A DNA stretch of 64,000 nt from Phytophthora colocasiae (GCA_018806915.1 JAGKQI010000091.1:620001-684000), one strand, 5' to 3'. Shown: positions 9,571 to 20,355, counted from the first letter of the stretch. Notes: a model not told the origin generated them from the sequence alone. A program made the numbers and translations.

Positions 9571-12500
9571 TCAACTCGCACTCTGAGTTGTAGAGTTCGT
9601 GACGCCACTTGCCTCACGAAGCTTCACTAATTGCGGTGTTGGAATCGCCTTGGTAAGATAGTCAGCTAGCTGCTCATTCGACGGTACGTGCTGCAACTGA
9701 ATGTTACCCGCTTCAACGTGATCTCTGACGAAGTGTGCACGAAGGTCAATGTGTTTCGCTCGCGGCGTGTATCCTTGGTTTGTCGCGATACTGATGGCCG
9801 ACTGGTTATCCAAGTAGATTGTTGATGCACTGCGAAGTTTGAATCCCATTTCGGTAAGCAAATACCGAAGCCAAATCACTTCTTGAGCCGCAAGAGCTAA
9901 TGCAATGTACTCTGCCTCAGCAGATGACAGAGCAACTGTAGGTTGTCGTTTACTCTTGTACACGACTGGTCCTCCTCCAAGCAGCAGTAGTACTCCAGAT
10001 GTAGATCGACGACTGCCTTTGTCACCACCCCAATTTGCGTCAGCAAAGGTCTGTAGTGTGAAACGTGCCGAACGCTGGAACAAGATCCCATGTGTGATTG
10101 TACCTTTCAGGTACTTGAGAACTCGGACTGCAGCGCGCCAGTGCATTTCACGAGGCTGTTCGAGAAACTGGGACAAAGTAGATAGAGATGCACTAATGTC
10201 CGGTCGTGTAGCATTAGCGACGTAGAGAAGAGATCCAATCAGCTCGCGATACTCGGTGCGGTTGCGGTGGTCATCGTGAGAATCGTCAGGAGTTAAATCT
10301 TGACCAAGAACCATGGGGTTTCGAACAGGATTGCATCCATGTAGGCTAAATTTCTCTAGCATCCTTGAAATGAACTGCGTCTGTCTGAGCAAAAGCTCCC
10401 CTTCTCCACTGCGTACTGAATCTCCATACCCAGCACGTATCGAGCTTCTCCAAGTGACTTCAGTGTGAAATGTTCAGCAAGTTCGTCATAAATTTTGTCA
10501 GCCATCTCGTCACTCTTGCACCCAATTAGAAGATCATCCACGTACAAGATAATGAAGACCGGCGAGCTGGTTTTCCCACTCTGGTGCCTGACGAGCAAGC
10601 ATGGATCAGCACGACACTGCTCAAATCCCATCGAAATGAACACAGATCGAATTTTCTTGTACCAAACCGCTGCAGCCTGTTTCAGGCCATACAAACTTCG
10701 TCTCAACTTGCACACCATGCCTTCAGGAATATTCACACCCAGCGGTGGAGCCATGTACACATCTTCTTCTAGGTCTCCATTGAGAAATGCGGTCTCGACG
10801 TCAAACTGGCGGATGATCAATCCTAGCTTGCAACACACCGCAAGGAACACCCGAATAGTGTTTGTACTAGCAACGGGAGAGTAGGTACTGAAGTAGTCAA
10901 TTCCACGCGTCTGCAAGTACCCAAGCGCGACTAAGCGTGCCTTGTAGCGTACGATTTCGCCTTTCTCGTCAAACTTGTGCGCAAATACCCACTTGAACCC
11001 GATGACTTTTACTCCTGGTGGTCGGCGAACCACATCCCACGTGTGATTTCTAATGTGAGCTCGGATTTCTCGCCTGATTGCCTCTTTCCACTGCTGCGAT
11101 TCTGGTGACGACATCGCTTCGGCATAACTTTGCGGTACATCTGTCGCCGAGAGCGCGATTTCATACTCGTCAAGGCGCTGCCGCTTAGGTTCGGGTTCAT
11201 CAATGTCACTTCCACTCCGAGTTGTAATTGCAGGCGCGTCTGACAACAATGGTACGCCACATTCAATGTCAGAATCATCACCATTAGTGAGTAGTCGTGG
11301 AGCGGTATACGAAAGTGACTGAGGCTTCGTAGATCCACCACTAAAGACCAGTTGATCACCACTTGAGTCAGTGAAGTAGCGAGCGTTTTGAGGGACCAAA
11401 GCTGATTCCTCGCGGGTAGCTTGTTGAATTTGAGTAACACTAGAAGTTGCCGTGATACGGGGAACGCGTGGAGCTGAACTCGCAGTTATTTGACGAGTCG
11501 TCTCACTTGGTAACAGGGTAGCAGTACTTGTGCGTTCATCGGCGCGATGCGTCAGGTGTTGTGGCATGACAGCAGGAGTTTCGATGCCTTGAATCTCTCG
11601 TCTCTCCCCCTCAATCGGAATGACTGCCGATACTTGCTGCTCACGGGATTGAACTGGGTCTATTTCCATGTCCACAGCGCCATCATCCGCTGTCTCGTCA
11701 ATCTCCATGGCTTCAGCACTTGGGGTTAAGGGATTGTCATCATTAGTGCGCTTCGTGCCCACATCATTATCATCATCATAGGTACTAACCAACTTGGCGT
11801 TTTCACGGCTTTCAACACGAATTACGTCGCGATATCCAGAAGCAGCACGCTCGTCCAATATAACCGATCGCGATGTCACCAATCGATCATCAGCTAGATC
11901 CCACACACGATATGCCTTTGAAGTTTCAGCATAACCAAGAAACAAACAGCGGTGTGCCTTTGCATCCAGTTTTGTCCGCTTTACCTTGTCGATGTGGACG
12001 AAGCCTTTAGCACCAAACACTCGCACATAGTCCAGCACTGGTTTGGATCCAGTAAGAACCTCAAACGGACTCATACCAGGTCGAGCCGTATTCGGGATCC
12101 TGTTGACTATGTGCACCGCGGTCATAATCGCTTCTCCCCACCACTTGCGCTCAACTTGCATGCCGTGCAGCATCGATCGCGCCATCTCCGTGACGGTCCT
12201 GTTCATACGTTCTGCAATTTTGGTTTTGAAGGATTCTCTATTTATGTTATTTAACTAACCATAGAGTCCTGTAGTTCATACGTTCTGCAAGACCATTTTG
12301 CTGTGGTGAGTACGGTGCCGTCGTCTGATGAACGATCCCGTGCTTCACGCAGAACGAATTCAATCGCTTGTTCACGTACTCACCACCGTTATCACTCCTT
12401 GAACACTTCACTCGTCGTCCATATTGGGTTGCCACTAACGCGAAATACTCCTCGAACTTGTCAAATACCACAGACTTGTTGGGAATCAAGTACACGTGAA

Positions 12501-14019
12501 CAAATCTCGTGAAGTCATCGATAAAAGTGAGCATGTAGCGAGCGCCACCTTTTGACACAGGCTTAATGGGGCCCATTACGTCGGAATGCACGATCTCGAA
12601 CGGCTGAGATGTCTTCACTTCACTTCCAGACCGGTGTACAAATGGACTTGTCGACATCTTCCCGCAGGCACAACCCTCACAAATGCCGTTATTTTGTCGG
12701 GGAAGTTCCGGCACACCATCACATGCAGCGCTAATCAATTTCATCTTGGTGTCGGACACGTGACCAAATCGTGCGTGCCACAACGCACTATCATCTTCAC
12801 TCTTTCGCTTCACAACCGCCTCGAGCGCTTCTTCTGGTCTTTCTTGCTGTACATTCCACGCAAACAACTTGCCTTCTTTCCGGATCACAGCCACCACGTT
12901 ATCATTCACCACTAGTTTGGCCTTGCCGTGTTCAAACTGCACCAGAACGCCATGAGCAGTCAATGCAGGCACCGATACGAGTCTTCTATCCAGCATGGGG
13001 ACATACAACACGTCCGTCAAACTCACTTTTGACCCATTCTGAAGCGCAAATCGCACCGTTCCGCTTCCCCTCGCAGCTAGACGCTCTCCACTCGCCACTG
13101 TAATTGTAATCGGCGACGCCAACTCCCGAAATTCATCAAAATCGCCACGTTCACCAGTCATGTGGCAACTAGCGCCACTATCCAGCAACCACGTTTTGTA
13201 CGTTGTATATGTATCACACGTCGCGGAAAACACAAACTCATCTCCATCATCTCGCGTCTTCTTCATAGGGCAGTCTACTTGTTTGTGGCCATTCTGGCCG
13301 CACTCAAAACATTTTCCTGGGAAGGTACTGTGGTTCCTCCCGCCATTCCAGTGATTGCTGCCTCTGCCTCGTCCACGGCCGCGTCCACGTCCACGGTATC
13401 CTCCACGACCACCTCCACGTTGTGCAGTTGCCTTGAATGCTGTCTCCTTCTGATCTCGCTTCTGCAGCGTCTCAAACTCGCGACGGAGCATCTCCTTGGC
13501 ATACAGTAGTGTCGTCTCGCTCTGGGTCTCAATGATGCGTACCATAGCATCGTATTCAGAAGGGAGGCTGCCGAGTAGAATAGCCATCTTCTCGTCCTCG
13601 TTCACGTTGTCGCCGGCAGCACTAAGTTTCAGGCAAAGTTCATCAAAGTTTAACATGTGCTCCATCAGGTTTGCTCCGCTCTCCATCGAAAACTCATGTA
13701 ACTGCTTTCGGAGTTGCACTCGGTTGTGCAGACTTTTCTTAGAGAAGAAGTTCTTCAGCGTCTCCCACGCGTCGTTCGCCGTCTTGCACTCTCTAACCAT
13801 GGACTGGTACGTAGGTGAGAGCATTTTCACGAGCACAGCCAGAGCCTTCATATCCTCGGCTTTCCACCTGGGATCATCCCGTTGCACCGCCGACTCTGAC
13901 TTCACCTCAATGTGCTCCAATAGGTCCTTGCGCGCAAGCGCCATACGGGCGCAGAATTCCCACATGAAGTAGTTCTCGTCCGTAAGAACGTCGTTCGGAC
14001 CTGACGTTGTTGGGCTCAT
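9571..14019 (-). pseudogene. Copia-1 gag-pol (two breaks)
   Basis: The ATG at 14019 gives MSPTTSGPND. In order I see: gag; a CCHC knuckle (CFECGQNGHKQVDC); protease WLLDSGASCHMTG; integrase with HSDVMGPI, IDDFTRFV and SDNGGEY...SPQQNG; reverse transcriptase with AFLNGDLEEDVYM, SLYGLKQA and ILYVDDLL; and RNase H with ADANWGG and SSAEAEYIAL, ending in TGA at 9571. All catalytic motifs are present, but the frame is broken twice. A 73 bp insertion lies in the integrase region (12201-12290). A frameshift lies between reverse transcriptase and RNase H near 10370-10390. The copy is probably inactive although its LTRs are identical. Confidence 0.9.
12201..12290 (-). other. 56 bp insert flanked by 17 bp direct repeats in Copia-1 integrase
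   Basis: GTTCATACGTTCTGCAA occurs at 12201-12217 and again at 12274-12290. Between them lie 56 bp that do not belong to the integrase reading frame. On the element strand the insert can fold (CTCTAT...ATAGAG around GTTA...TAAC) and ends in an A-rich CAAAACCAAAA. The layout of a 15-20 bp target duplication and an A-rich 3' end suggests a short retroposed RNA; DSB-repair filler is the alternative. Confidence 0.6.
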
Positions 14020-14023
14020 AACC

Positions 14024-14213
14024 AATAACGATTGCGCGTATTCTTGACGATGCAAAATGAAAAGTGATCATATTAGTAAAGACTTCCTCCTACTCGCTAG
14101 CTATTGATCCATTCTAGAACACTCGAAGCCTCACCAAACGAATCCTCTGCTGTGCGAGTTGCTGCTGTCCTGTCCGTGCAGATTGGAGCAAATCTTCTTC
14201 TAGAACTCCGACA
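14024..14213 (-). repeat. Copia-1 5' LTR (190 bp)
   Basis: In element orientation this LTR is followed by the half-tRNA primer site and the gag ATG at 14019, four bases past the LTR. GTAGA at 14214-14218 is the second target duplication. Confidence 0.9.
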
Positions 14214-14218
14214 GTAGA

Positions 14219-14999
14219 CGTATCCGTGATATCTTCACCAACAGCAAGTCGTAGCGCAACCTCGTAGCCTCCATACAGTGCAGCCGATATAACCACCAGA
14301 AAACCAGACAATAGACTTGTGCCTTCAATGGCATTAGCATCGCTTCCGTCTTGGAACATGACGACCATCGTAACCCCCACGAAAGACGTCAAAACACCGC
14401 AAATCTTGCCAAAAGACGGTTTTTCATGCAGAAAACAGATCGAAAAGCAGTAGACGAACAGCGGAGAACAATTGAAGATGGCTGTGCCTGCCGTCACGCT
14501 GACATTGGCCAATGCTGCGTACCAGAAGTAGTCTGCCAAAAGGTAGAACACACTCAGCCAAGCCGAAATGCGACAGAGTTTCTGGAACGGAATGACCGAG
14601 TGGCGCTTGAGTACTGTGACGATATCAAGTCCAGCGTATCTGTTCTCTGCTCTACCTTCAAGCCAATGATAGCCAAACACCAAAGGTAGTACGAGCGAGG
14701 TGATGGTGTGGTTGAAACACACAATGAAGAACGGTTTGTCGAACCGTACTACCTCCTGAAGAGCTTGAGAAGCTTCAGATTGCAATACCCACGACCACAC
14801 CAACGCTGCAATAGGTAATAGAATAATATTAATAAAATCAATATAAACACAATAAACTGTAGTATTTCTTACCGAAGAGTGCGAAAAGTCCGACATGTTT
14901 CGTGTGAACCCACTGCTTGGTCTCCACTTCTGTAGGTGACGCTAACAACTTGGTTGTTTCACTGGTAGAAGCTTTAGAAGCGGAAGGAGTAAACGCCAT
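14219..14999 (-). pseudogene. DMT-family transporter, unit A, exon 1 and 5' part of exon 2
   Basis: Exon 1 is 14873-14999 (ATG at 14999). A 67 bp intron at 14806-14872 has GTAAGA and TTGCAG ends. Exon 2 starts at 14805 and continues to the Copia-1 insertion. The N-terminus is polar (MAFTPSASKAS) and then hydrophobic helices follow (PLVFGYHWLEGR nearby, LSVFYLLADYFWYAALANVS, GTAIFNCSPLFVYCFSICFL, GKICGVLTSFVGVTMVVMF). This matches the EamA/SLC35F-type drug/metabolite transporter superfamily. Disrupted here; the intact copy is in unit B. Confidence 0.85.
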
Positions 15000-15022
15000 C
15001 ACTGGTTATTAACAGAGACTAA

Positions 15023-15045
15023 GGAGAAGTGAGGATAATGAAAAG
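15023..15045 (-). promoter_or_regulatory. Candidate core promoter of the unit A transporter
   Basis: Read on the minus strand, TTTTCATTATCCTCACTTC resembles the oomycete Inr/FPR module and lies about 25-45 bp upstream of the ATG at 14999. The same sequence is in unit B at about 36685-36707. Confidence 0.4.
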
Positions 15046-15172
15046 CTAATACGTCCTCAAGTCATCCTACCCTCGAGGATGAGCAGGATTCACTTGATAA
15101 TATTATCCGATCAGAATCACACAGAATAAAAGATAGTACGGTACTACTGAAAGGGTTATTTGTGCTGTTCAA

Positions 15173-16177
15173 CTAGAACGGCCAGGCATTCTCAAGCTTT
15201 GACATGAAACTGCCGTCGTTAAATGGTGTGTTGGCATCGCCGAAGCTGACCGAGTTGAGAGCTCTACGGGCATCCTCCGTCATCTGATTCCACATGATCA
15301 GGTCTTGGAACGAACCACCATCGCCAGTAGCGTCCAGATCATGGTTTAGAGGCCAGGAGTGCTTGTAGCGCACCTTGAGACTCGTACCATCGATATCCCA
15401 TTCCGGACACGGGTTGAATTTCCTGTAGCCGCCGTGAGAAGACACGGAACAGGCCAAAATCTTCGGTTCCGGTACAGCTGGGTTGTTAATGAACACAATA
15501 GCGTGCTCCCAGTCGTGACGGTGACCCAATCCTGGTGAAGGCGAGTCTTTCGGGAAGTACCATGAGTACATGATAGCCCATACCCCTCGGATCCACGTCG
15601 AACGGCCGTAAACTTGGGAACCGTAGCCAGATCCTCCGCAGTTGCCTCTAGACTTACCAGTAGGCTTCAAGCCACCGCCAGTCTCCCCATACTCATTCAC
15701 AGCAGGATAAGGCTCGCAACCAGTTCGGATTTGGATCTGAGGTTTGAACTTGACGCCAGCTTTCTCGGAGATCGTAACTGGTTCGGGCTGAGGAAACGGC
15801 TTTACATGGTCGTGATCGATCCACTTATCGACCCATGGACCAGGGTCCGGGGTGGGGGCAGGAGTAGGAGCAGGCGTCGGGGCAGGAGTAGGAGCAGGCG
15901 TCGGGGCAAGTGTGGGCGCTGGGGTCGGAGCTTCTGTTTGTCGAGGGTCCGGCCTCATGGTCGTTCCGGGGAGAGTTACGTTTCGACGAGTAGCGGACGG
16001 AGCGAGTGTTAACTCACTATAGTCGATGTACTTGATGGTAGGTTTGGGAGTCTCAATGGAGTCTTGAGTCTGCGATTCAGCGCCGACTTGGACTTCATTT
16101 TGGGCATGAGAACCGTCTTGGGCTTGAACGGTAGCAAACACTGCGATACCAGTCCAGAGGACAACGATGAGCTTCAT
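15173..16177 (-). CDS. NLP (necrosis/ethylene-inducing-like protein), unit A, 334 aa
   Basis: The start at 16177 ([19 protein letters not shown]) was chosen because a signal peptide begins there and a core-promoter match lies about 40 bp upstream. An upstream in-frame extension to 16366 is then 5' non-coding. The mature protein has a Gln/Asp-rich N-terminus, a Pro-Thr linker ([12 protein letters not shown] near residues 95-120) and the NPP1 domain. That domain carries the conserved heptapeptide GHRHDWE and the cysteine pair typical of type-1 NLPs (GCEPYPAVN and RGNCGG). Known NLPs are secreted and bind plant membrane sphingolipids. The reading frame is intact. It differs from unit B by a one-codon indel and about two substitutions in the mature part. 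Confidence 0.93.
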   Translation of the reverse strand: MKLIVVLWTGIAVFATVQAQDGSHAQNEVQVGAESQTQDSIETPKPTIKYIDYSELTLAPSATRRNVTLPGTTMRPDPRQTEAPTPAPTLAPTPAPTPAPTPAPTPAPTPDPGPWVDKWIDHDHVKPFPQPEPVTISEKAGVKFKPQIQIRTGCEPYPAVNEYGETGGGLKPTGKSRGNCGGSGYGSQVYGRSTWIRGVWAIMYSWYFPKDSPSPGLGHRHDWEHAIVFINNPAVPEPKILACSVSSHGGYRKFNPCPEWDIDGTSLKVRYKHSWPLNHDLDATGDGGSFQDLIMWNQMTEDARRALNSVSFGDANTPFNDGSFMSKLENAWPF

Positions 16178-16213
16178 ATTGACGAAGGAAAAGTTGTTGA
16201 TTTTTGAATTGCA

Positions 16214-16233
16214 GGGGAAATTGGAGAATGACG
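16214..16233 (-). promoter_or_regulatory. Oomycete Inr/FPR core promoter of unit A NLP
   Basis: On the minus strand this reads CCGTCATTCTCCAATTTCCC, a close match to the oomycete consensus (GCTCATTYBNCAWTTT). It lies about 40 bp upstream of the NLP start at 16177, which supports that start. Confidence 0.65.
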
Positions 16234-16453
16234 GATTGTTGGCAGGAGGGTGGACGGGTGTACCGTACACTGTGCGATTCCTGTTCGCGGAGGCGATCTC
16301 ATCACAGAGTAAATCCTGGTTATAGAGCTTGGACCGAAGAGGACAGACCTGTAATTTGCTCATCACAAAGCAACTTATGGTAGTACCTGTATGTATATCC
16401 AGGATACTGCATTGTCCTTTTGGGTATAACGTTGAGTGAATAAATCTCTCATT

Positions 16454-17500
16454 ATGTCACGATCAGCAGCTAATCAGTTCATCCTTACCGCATGGTTTCG
16501 AGATCACCAACGAGATGCGACGTTTGTTTACGGTACGTTGTCTTCGAATTGCATGTAGGGTAATGCGAACCGCTTCGAAGTTACTGCCACTTCAGGTTTT
16601 GACCAATTCGATCGCACCCTATCAAAAATTACTCCGAGTTCAGTAACCCCGCTTTCAACGTGCGTCACGGTAGCTGCAGCGTTTTCGCTGTGGGCAAGAA
16701 CTTCTTGCCAAGAAGCTTCACGACGGCCACTACTTTCGATGACGTAGCTTGTGCTGGTAAAAAGTATTGAGTCTCAAAAAAAAGGAGTCACGTCAAAGTG
16801 ACTTCAACCACAAACGGCAATCGATTGTTCGACGTACCTGTAGATGACCTGCCTATCCATCACCAGGGCTTTGGCCTTACCGAACAATACCTACTACCTA
16901 AGCTCTGCAGCCACATTGAAAATTCTTGTCCCTACCGGCAAAACAAGATCTTCTCAAAGTTCCCATTTGAATGGCACTCCAGACAGCAGGTCGGATCCTT
17001 AAGTTTATACGAGTTTAAACTTGTTGCTGCAGGAGACGTGGTCCATCCCAGGTTATTTGGTGGCCCACACAGGGATCACTACTCAGACGAACCTTCAGTT
17101 GTGGCTGGACAAACGGCGTCTTCAATCACAATTCGCGCTAGAGCTCGAGTTGACGGTATCACACTGGAAATCTCGAGTTCCAACGCCTCAGACTTTCACT
17201 CATGGCTACGGTGGAATAAGCGACAGTATGAACATGGGTCCTGAGGAATACATCATGTCCGTGGAGGTCCATTTCAACAAGAACAGACGTACAAATGATC
17301 ATACGCGAGTATTCTACCTTAAGTTCGTCACGAACACTGGTAATTCGGTATCTGGTGGTTCACAAACCGACTCCATCGGACTCGCTACTGCACCGGCGGG
17401 CTACCAACTAGCAGGGTTGACGGTGGACAGATTGATTTTCTAGGTGCAATTTGGGCACCACTTCCTGCTGAGGATGGTCCTGGGACCGTTGTTCCAGCCA
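16454..17500 (+). pseudogene. Jacalin-like lectin gene relic, unit A
   Basis: A possible gene starts at ATG 16454 ([15 protein letters not shown], with a plausible donor after VYG). It continues as an open stretch (PIHHQGFGLTEQYLL at about 16850) with no family I recognise. The 3' half is a beta-prism lectin-like domain: GGPHRDHYSDEPSVVAG, SSITIRARARVDGITLEIS, HGYGGISDSMN, EYIMSVEVHFNKNRRTNDHT, then DGGQIDFLGAIWAP. The domain is split over frames by single-base shifts near 17180 and 17415. The order matches jacalin-related domains (GG start, IDxLG end). Pseudogene or a badly resolved gene. Confidence 0.6.
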
Positions 17501-17607
17501 ATATGTATTCCAGAACCAGAAACCCCAGTTTCGTCTGTGGTGGCGGGACGGGCTTTTTTATGAAGAACGGTGTCTGCTTTCTGAGGAACAGCTAGAAAAG
17601 GATGATA

Positions 17608-18567
17608 CCGTAAATGACAGAAAGACACACTCAGCGACGTGCTCGAAAATGCTGTCATCGCAAATCGCCGAAAATGCTTCTTTGTGTCATGTCATGGCGT
17701 CGAAAATGCTTCTTTGTGTCATCTATCTAAATGGCTACACTTCTACTGCATTCAACGACTAAAACTCCTCATGTCTTTCTAAGTCTCTGTCGCACTGTTG
17801 AGAAATCAGCGAGCTGTAGATAGAATCCATTGTAAGCTTCTCAAGGTGAGCGTAAAATGCGCTCAAGTCACCTGATCCAGTCCACGGATTCAGCCCACAC
17901 ACGTCAAACGACCTCTGAATGTACCTGTTCGAGATGTTTTCACAATTGAAAGTCGCGTAGGCAGATTCATTGATTTGCATAAACAATCTAATTGTCTTCA
18001 TACTGCAATACATCAACCGAAGGCTGCTGAGGTACAGGATACATGTTTCACTCGTCTGCCAATGTTTTTCTGTAAAAAAGCACTGTGGAGGCTTTATAGG
18101 ACGCCCATTTTCGTTTAAGTGTACCGCCAAATGTTCCCCGAAAAACTCTGAAGCGCTACAATACCGGAGCTTGTTTGCCAGCATAATATCACAGTTAAAA
18201 AGCATACATCCAGCTAGCCTAAACAGTAAGGTGTTCTGCTGAAGACAAGCTGAAAAAGTGCGAGTCCATTATCACGTATGGGTGCCGTCGACAGCGACAC
18301 ACAAGTCCATTATCACGTACGGCCGCCAACGATAGTCACGTACGAGTCCACCGTCACGTACGGCGACGAATGGTACTTTTAAATTGAGATATCACTCAGG
18401 ACCCATGACACATCACGAAAATGCCATATGTGTTATGTCATCAGACTTTCGTGAAAATGCTTTTAAATGTCATCGCAACGCGCCGAAAATGCTTTTATCT
18501 GTCATTTTTAACATAAAAAATACGAAAATGCTTCTTTTTGGCGGGTGTGTCTTTCTGTCATTTACGG
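17608..18567. mobile_element. Pogo/Tc1-like DNA transposon, 960 bp, deleted
   Basis: Perfect 23 bp terminal inverted repeats start CCGTAAATGACAGAAAGACA. The TA target duplication (17606-17607 and 18568-18569) and the empty site in unit B (GATGATAATTGAGG, about 43540) fix both ends. Subterminal units like CGAAAATGCTTCTTTGTGTC recur near both ends. The interior holds several ATCACGTACGG-type repeats. It contains a transposase C-terminal fragment on the minus strand. It inserted after the segment duplication. Confidence 0.9.
17759..18205 (-). pseudogene. DDE transposase C-terminal fragment within pogo-like element
   Basis: The open frame ends in a stretch typical of the region after the DDE core of pogo/Tigger transposases (RSFDVCGLNPWTGSGDLSAF). 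Upstream I see no complete DDE catalytic core in the 149 residues, so the element is deleted and would need a transposase supplied in trans. The family assignment agrees with the TA target duplication. Confidence 0.5.
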
Positions 18568-18631
18568 TAATTGAGGAACAGCGGCGAAATGGATGCTCGC
18601 TGAGTAATTTCCAACAACCAAGTCAAACACT

Positions 18632-18895
18632 ATGCAATGCGTGTATATTCTACATCTAGACGGTAGTCTCGAACGGAATGGGCTCAGTTACATTTACGCC
18701 GTGAATGTAAGCTGCATGAACGAGCTCAGCAAGAGCTTCGCACTCAACGAGAACTTCTCGCTTGTTCGAAAACTTAACCAGCCAAAGGTAAATGCCTTTT
18801 TCTTCCGTCCAAGAGAATACATTCCCCAGCAAAAATGGCTTGGCCCGTCAGGGTCTATTGCGTTGACTGGAAATTCCTTCATCACGTTCCATTGA
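18632..18895 (+). other. Conserved short ORF, unit A
   Basis: An 87-codon frame (MQCVYILHLDGSLERNGLSY) between the jacalin relic and the MULE relic. It is almost identical in unit B (43608-43871). It has no recognisable domain, and could be the 3' part of the preceding plus-strand gene or an artefact opposite non-coding sequence. Confidence 0.25.
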
Positions 18896-19307
18896 AGTGG
18901 AGATGCAGTTCAACAAAGTACTGGAAGCTCGAGATAGGAAGCGGCCAGTCTACTCGATGTCCGATCTTGATACGGAACATCAGTAGAGAATGAGGAAGAA
19001 GATGCGAATCGTTGATAAATACCTCGTAGCCCACTCCATCGTTGACTGCGTGCTTTTCGCCGTATACTTGGCTCGACGTCCCGGAAGGTGAAGACAACCA
19101 GCGGAGTGACGAAGCCAACGCGGTGGGCGACTTAATGAAGGTCATCACGGACAGAAATTCAGACATCAGTTGTCCTTCTCGCATGTTGAAACTCTTCCTA
19201 GCGAATAGAGACCACGGCCGCAGTCCATGTCTGACGGAGGCCGAGGTGGCGAGTGGCATTCCTTCGATGCTGATATCGCCTTGTAGAACCATAGCTGCTA
19301 TCACGTG

Positions 19308-19352
19308 CGAGCATTGCCAGCCATTGTGTGCAAACGTTTTGCAATCACAAGC
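19308..19352 (-). other. SWIM zinc-finger coding segment, unit A
   Basis: Encodes CDCKTFAHNGWQCSH, an exact CxCx(n)CxH pattern. Present unchanged in unit B at about 44284-44328. Confidence 0.75.
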
Positions 19353-19627
19353 ATATTTACTCCTGATGCTTTCGATCTATACGCAGCAAACACAATCAAT
19401 TTAAGCGGATTCATTAGAAGAAAATAATTGTTGACGGAACCCACATACCTTGTCAGCTGAAAACTTACGCGTTGGGGCTAATCCATTTAGTTTGTCCAGG
19501 TGAAGAACGCGGACTTGGTGCAGTGATAAGCAGTAAAGCTCGGCTTTAAAGACCGTGGTGTCCACGGGAAGTTTTCCGTTGAGGAGTTCAGATACCTAAA
19601 GGTAAGCTCAGCATACAAGTGTGAGAT

Positions 19628-19937
19628 TGTGGCGACGCCACGGCAACCATGATTGCGGGCTTGCATTGGAGCCAGCTTCCCACCAGCAACTGGAGTTTGG
19701 ATAGCAGTGCCAACAATCTAGCAGATAGCGGATACCGTACTGCTATCTGTACCCGGCTTCGGCACGGAGCAGAAGCTTTGGCTTACGCCACGGGATGCTC
19801 TCCCTGGACTGCCTGATGGCAGGCGAGAGCACACCAGTTAAAGGAATCACTATTGCTTTTGCATTAAGATCAATACACCTTGGTCTTTGCGGGAGTTCCA
19901 GCTTCCAAACAGTGTTTTCGAGTTTGGGAACGGTACA
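19628..19937. mobile_element. Solo LTR, 310 bp
   Basis: The 310 bp start TGTGGCGACG, end GGAACGGTACA, and are flanked by GAGAT at 19623-19627 and 19938-19942. Unit B has the unoccupied GTGTGAGATCGAACACC. TG...CA ends, a 5 bp duplication and no internal coding region mean a solo LTR left by LTR-LTR recombination. It does not match the other LTRs in the window, so the parent family is not represented here. Confidence 0.88.
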
Positions 19938-20232
19938 GAGATCGAACACCACTTAATTATGATTGTGCGTTGCAATGCGTTGACGATTGATAGCTGTTCC
20001 ATGGATATTGCTTGCAGAGACAGTAAACTTAGGTGCGTTGAAGAGAATTGCCTTCAGCACTTTGGAACTTTCACTGAGTAATCATTCTTTTTGTGTCGAA
20101 AATTGAGAGTATAGCGAACGAGGCTTGATAGTGAAGTGAGTAGGAGGAAGTAAATCCAAAAGTGAGTTTATTGAGTTAGCCCGCATTCACTAATCTACCC
20201 TTGCTCTCCTTGAGCTGCCCTTGTAGACCTTT

Positions 20233-20355
20233 GTGAAACGGGAACGCTTGATGTAACGGGAACGCCTTGTGAAACGGGAACGCTTGATGTAACGGGAACG
20301 CCTTGTGAAACGGGAACGCTTGATGTAACGGGAACGATTGATGTAACGGGAACGA
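20233..20355 (-). repeat. 36 bp minisatellite inside the Copia-2 LTR
   Basis: Units beginning GTGAAACGGGAACGCTTG start at 20233, 20269 and 20305 (period 36), followed by partial GATGTAACGGGAACG units. The other LTR has only two full units (24714 and 24750), which accounts exactly for the length difference. Confidence 0.85.

Larger units (their letters stand above)
9374..14213 (-). mobile_element. Copia-1 LTR retrotransposon
   Basis: 4840 bp element on the minus strand. Two 190 bp LTRs (9374-9563 and 14024-14213) look identical. The target duplication is GTAGA (9369-9373 and 14214-14218), and unit B supplies the empty site near 35890. In element orientation the LTR starts TGTCGGAG and ends CGTTATT. 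A GAGGGGGAG polypurine tract precedes the 3' LTR. Right after the 5' LTR comes TGGTTATGAGCCC, which matches the anticodon region of initiator tRNA-Met as in Drosophila copia and overlaps the gag start codon. It inserted into the transporter exon after the duplication. Confidence 0.93.
18882..20095 (-). pseudogene. MULE-type transposase relic with SWIM zinc finger, unit A, 3' part
   Basis: Minus-strand coding pieces. SKYACDCKTFAHNGWQCSHV at about 19305-19365 is a CxC-x9-CxH SWIM zinc finger, as at the C-terminus of Mutator-like transposases. It is preceded by a likely intron (GTATGT to ATAG, about 19375-19455) and by AELYCLSLHQVRVLHLDKLN (about 19490-19560). The protein continues to a stop at 18882. 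The 5' portion lies beyond two insertions: a solo LTR at 19628-19937 and Copia-2 at 20101-24996. The same relic, without insertions, is at 43858-45489. Truncated and frame-broken in both copies. Confidence 0.65.

Noticed and set aside
11547..12254. Plus-strand frames across Copia-1, Copia-2 and Copia-3
   Set aside because: All are shadows of gag-pol coding on the minus strand.
15614..16012. Plus-strand frame opposite the NLP Pro-Thr linker (Arg/Gly rich)
   Set aside because: Shadow of the repetitive linker codons of the NLP on the other strand; no start context or features of its own.
16178..16366. N-terminal 63-residue extension of the NLP frame
   Set aside because: The signal peptide starts at 16177, and a core promoter match lies inside the extension, so it is most likely 5' non-coding.
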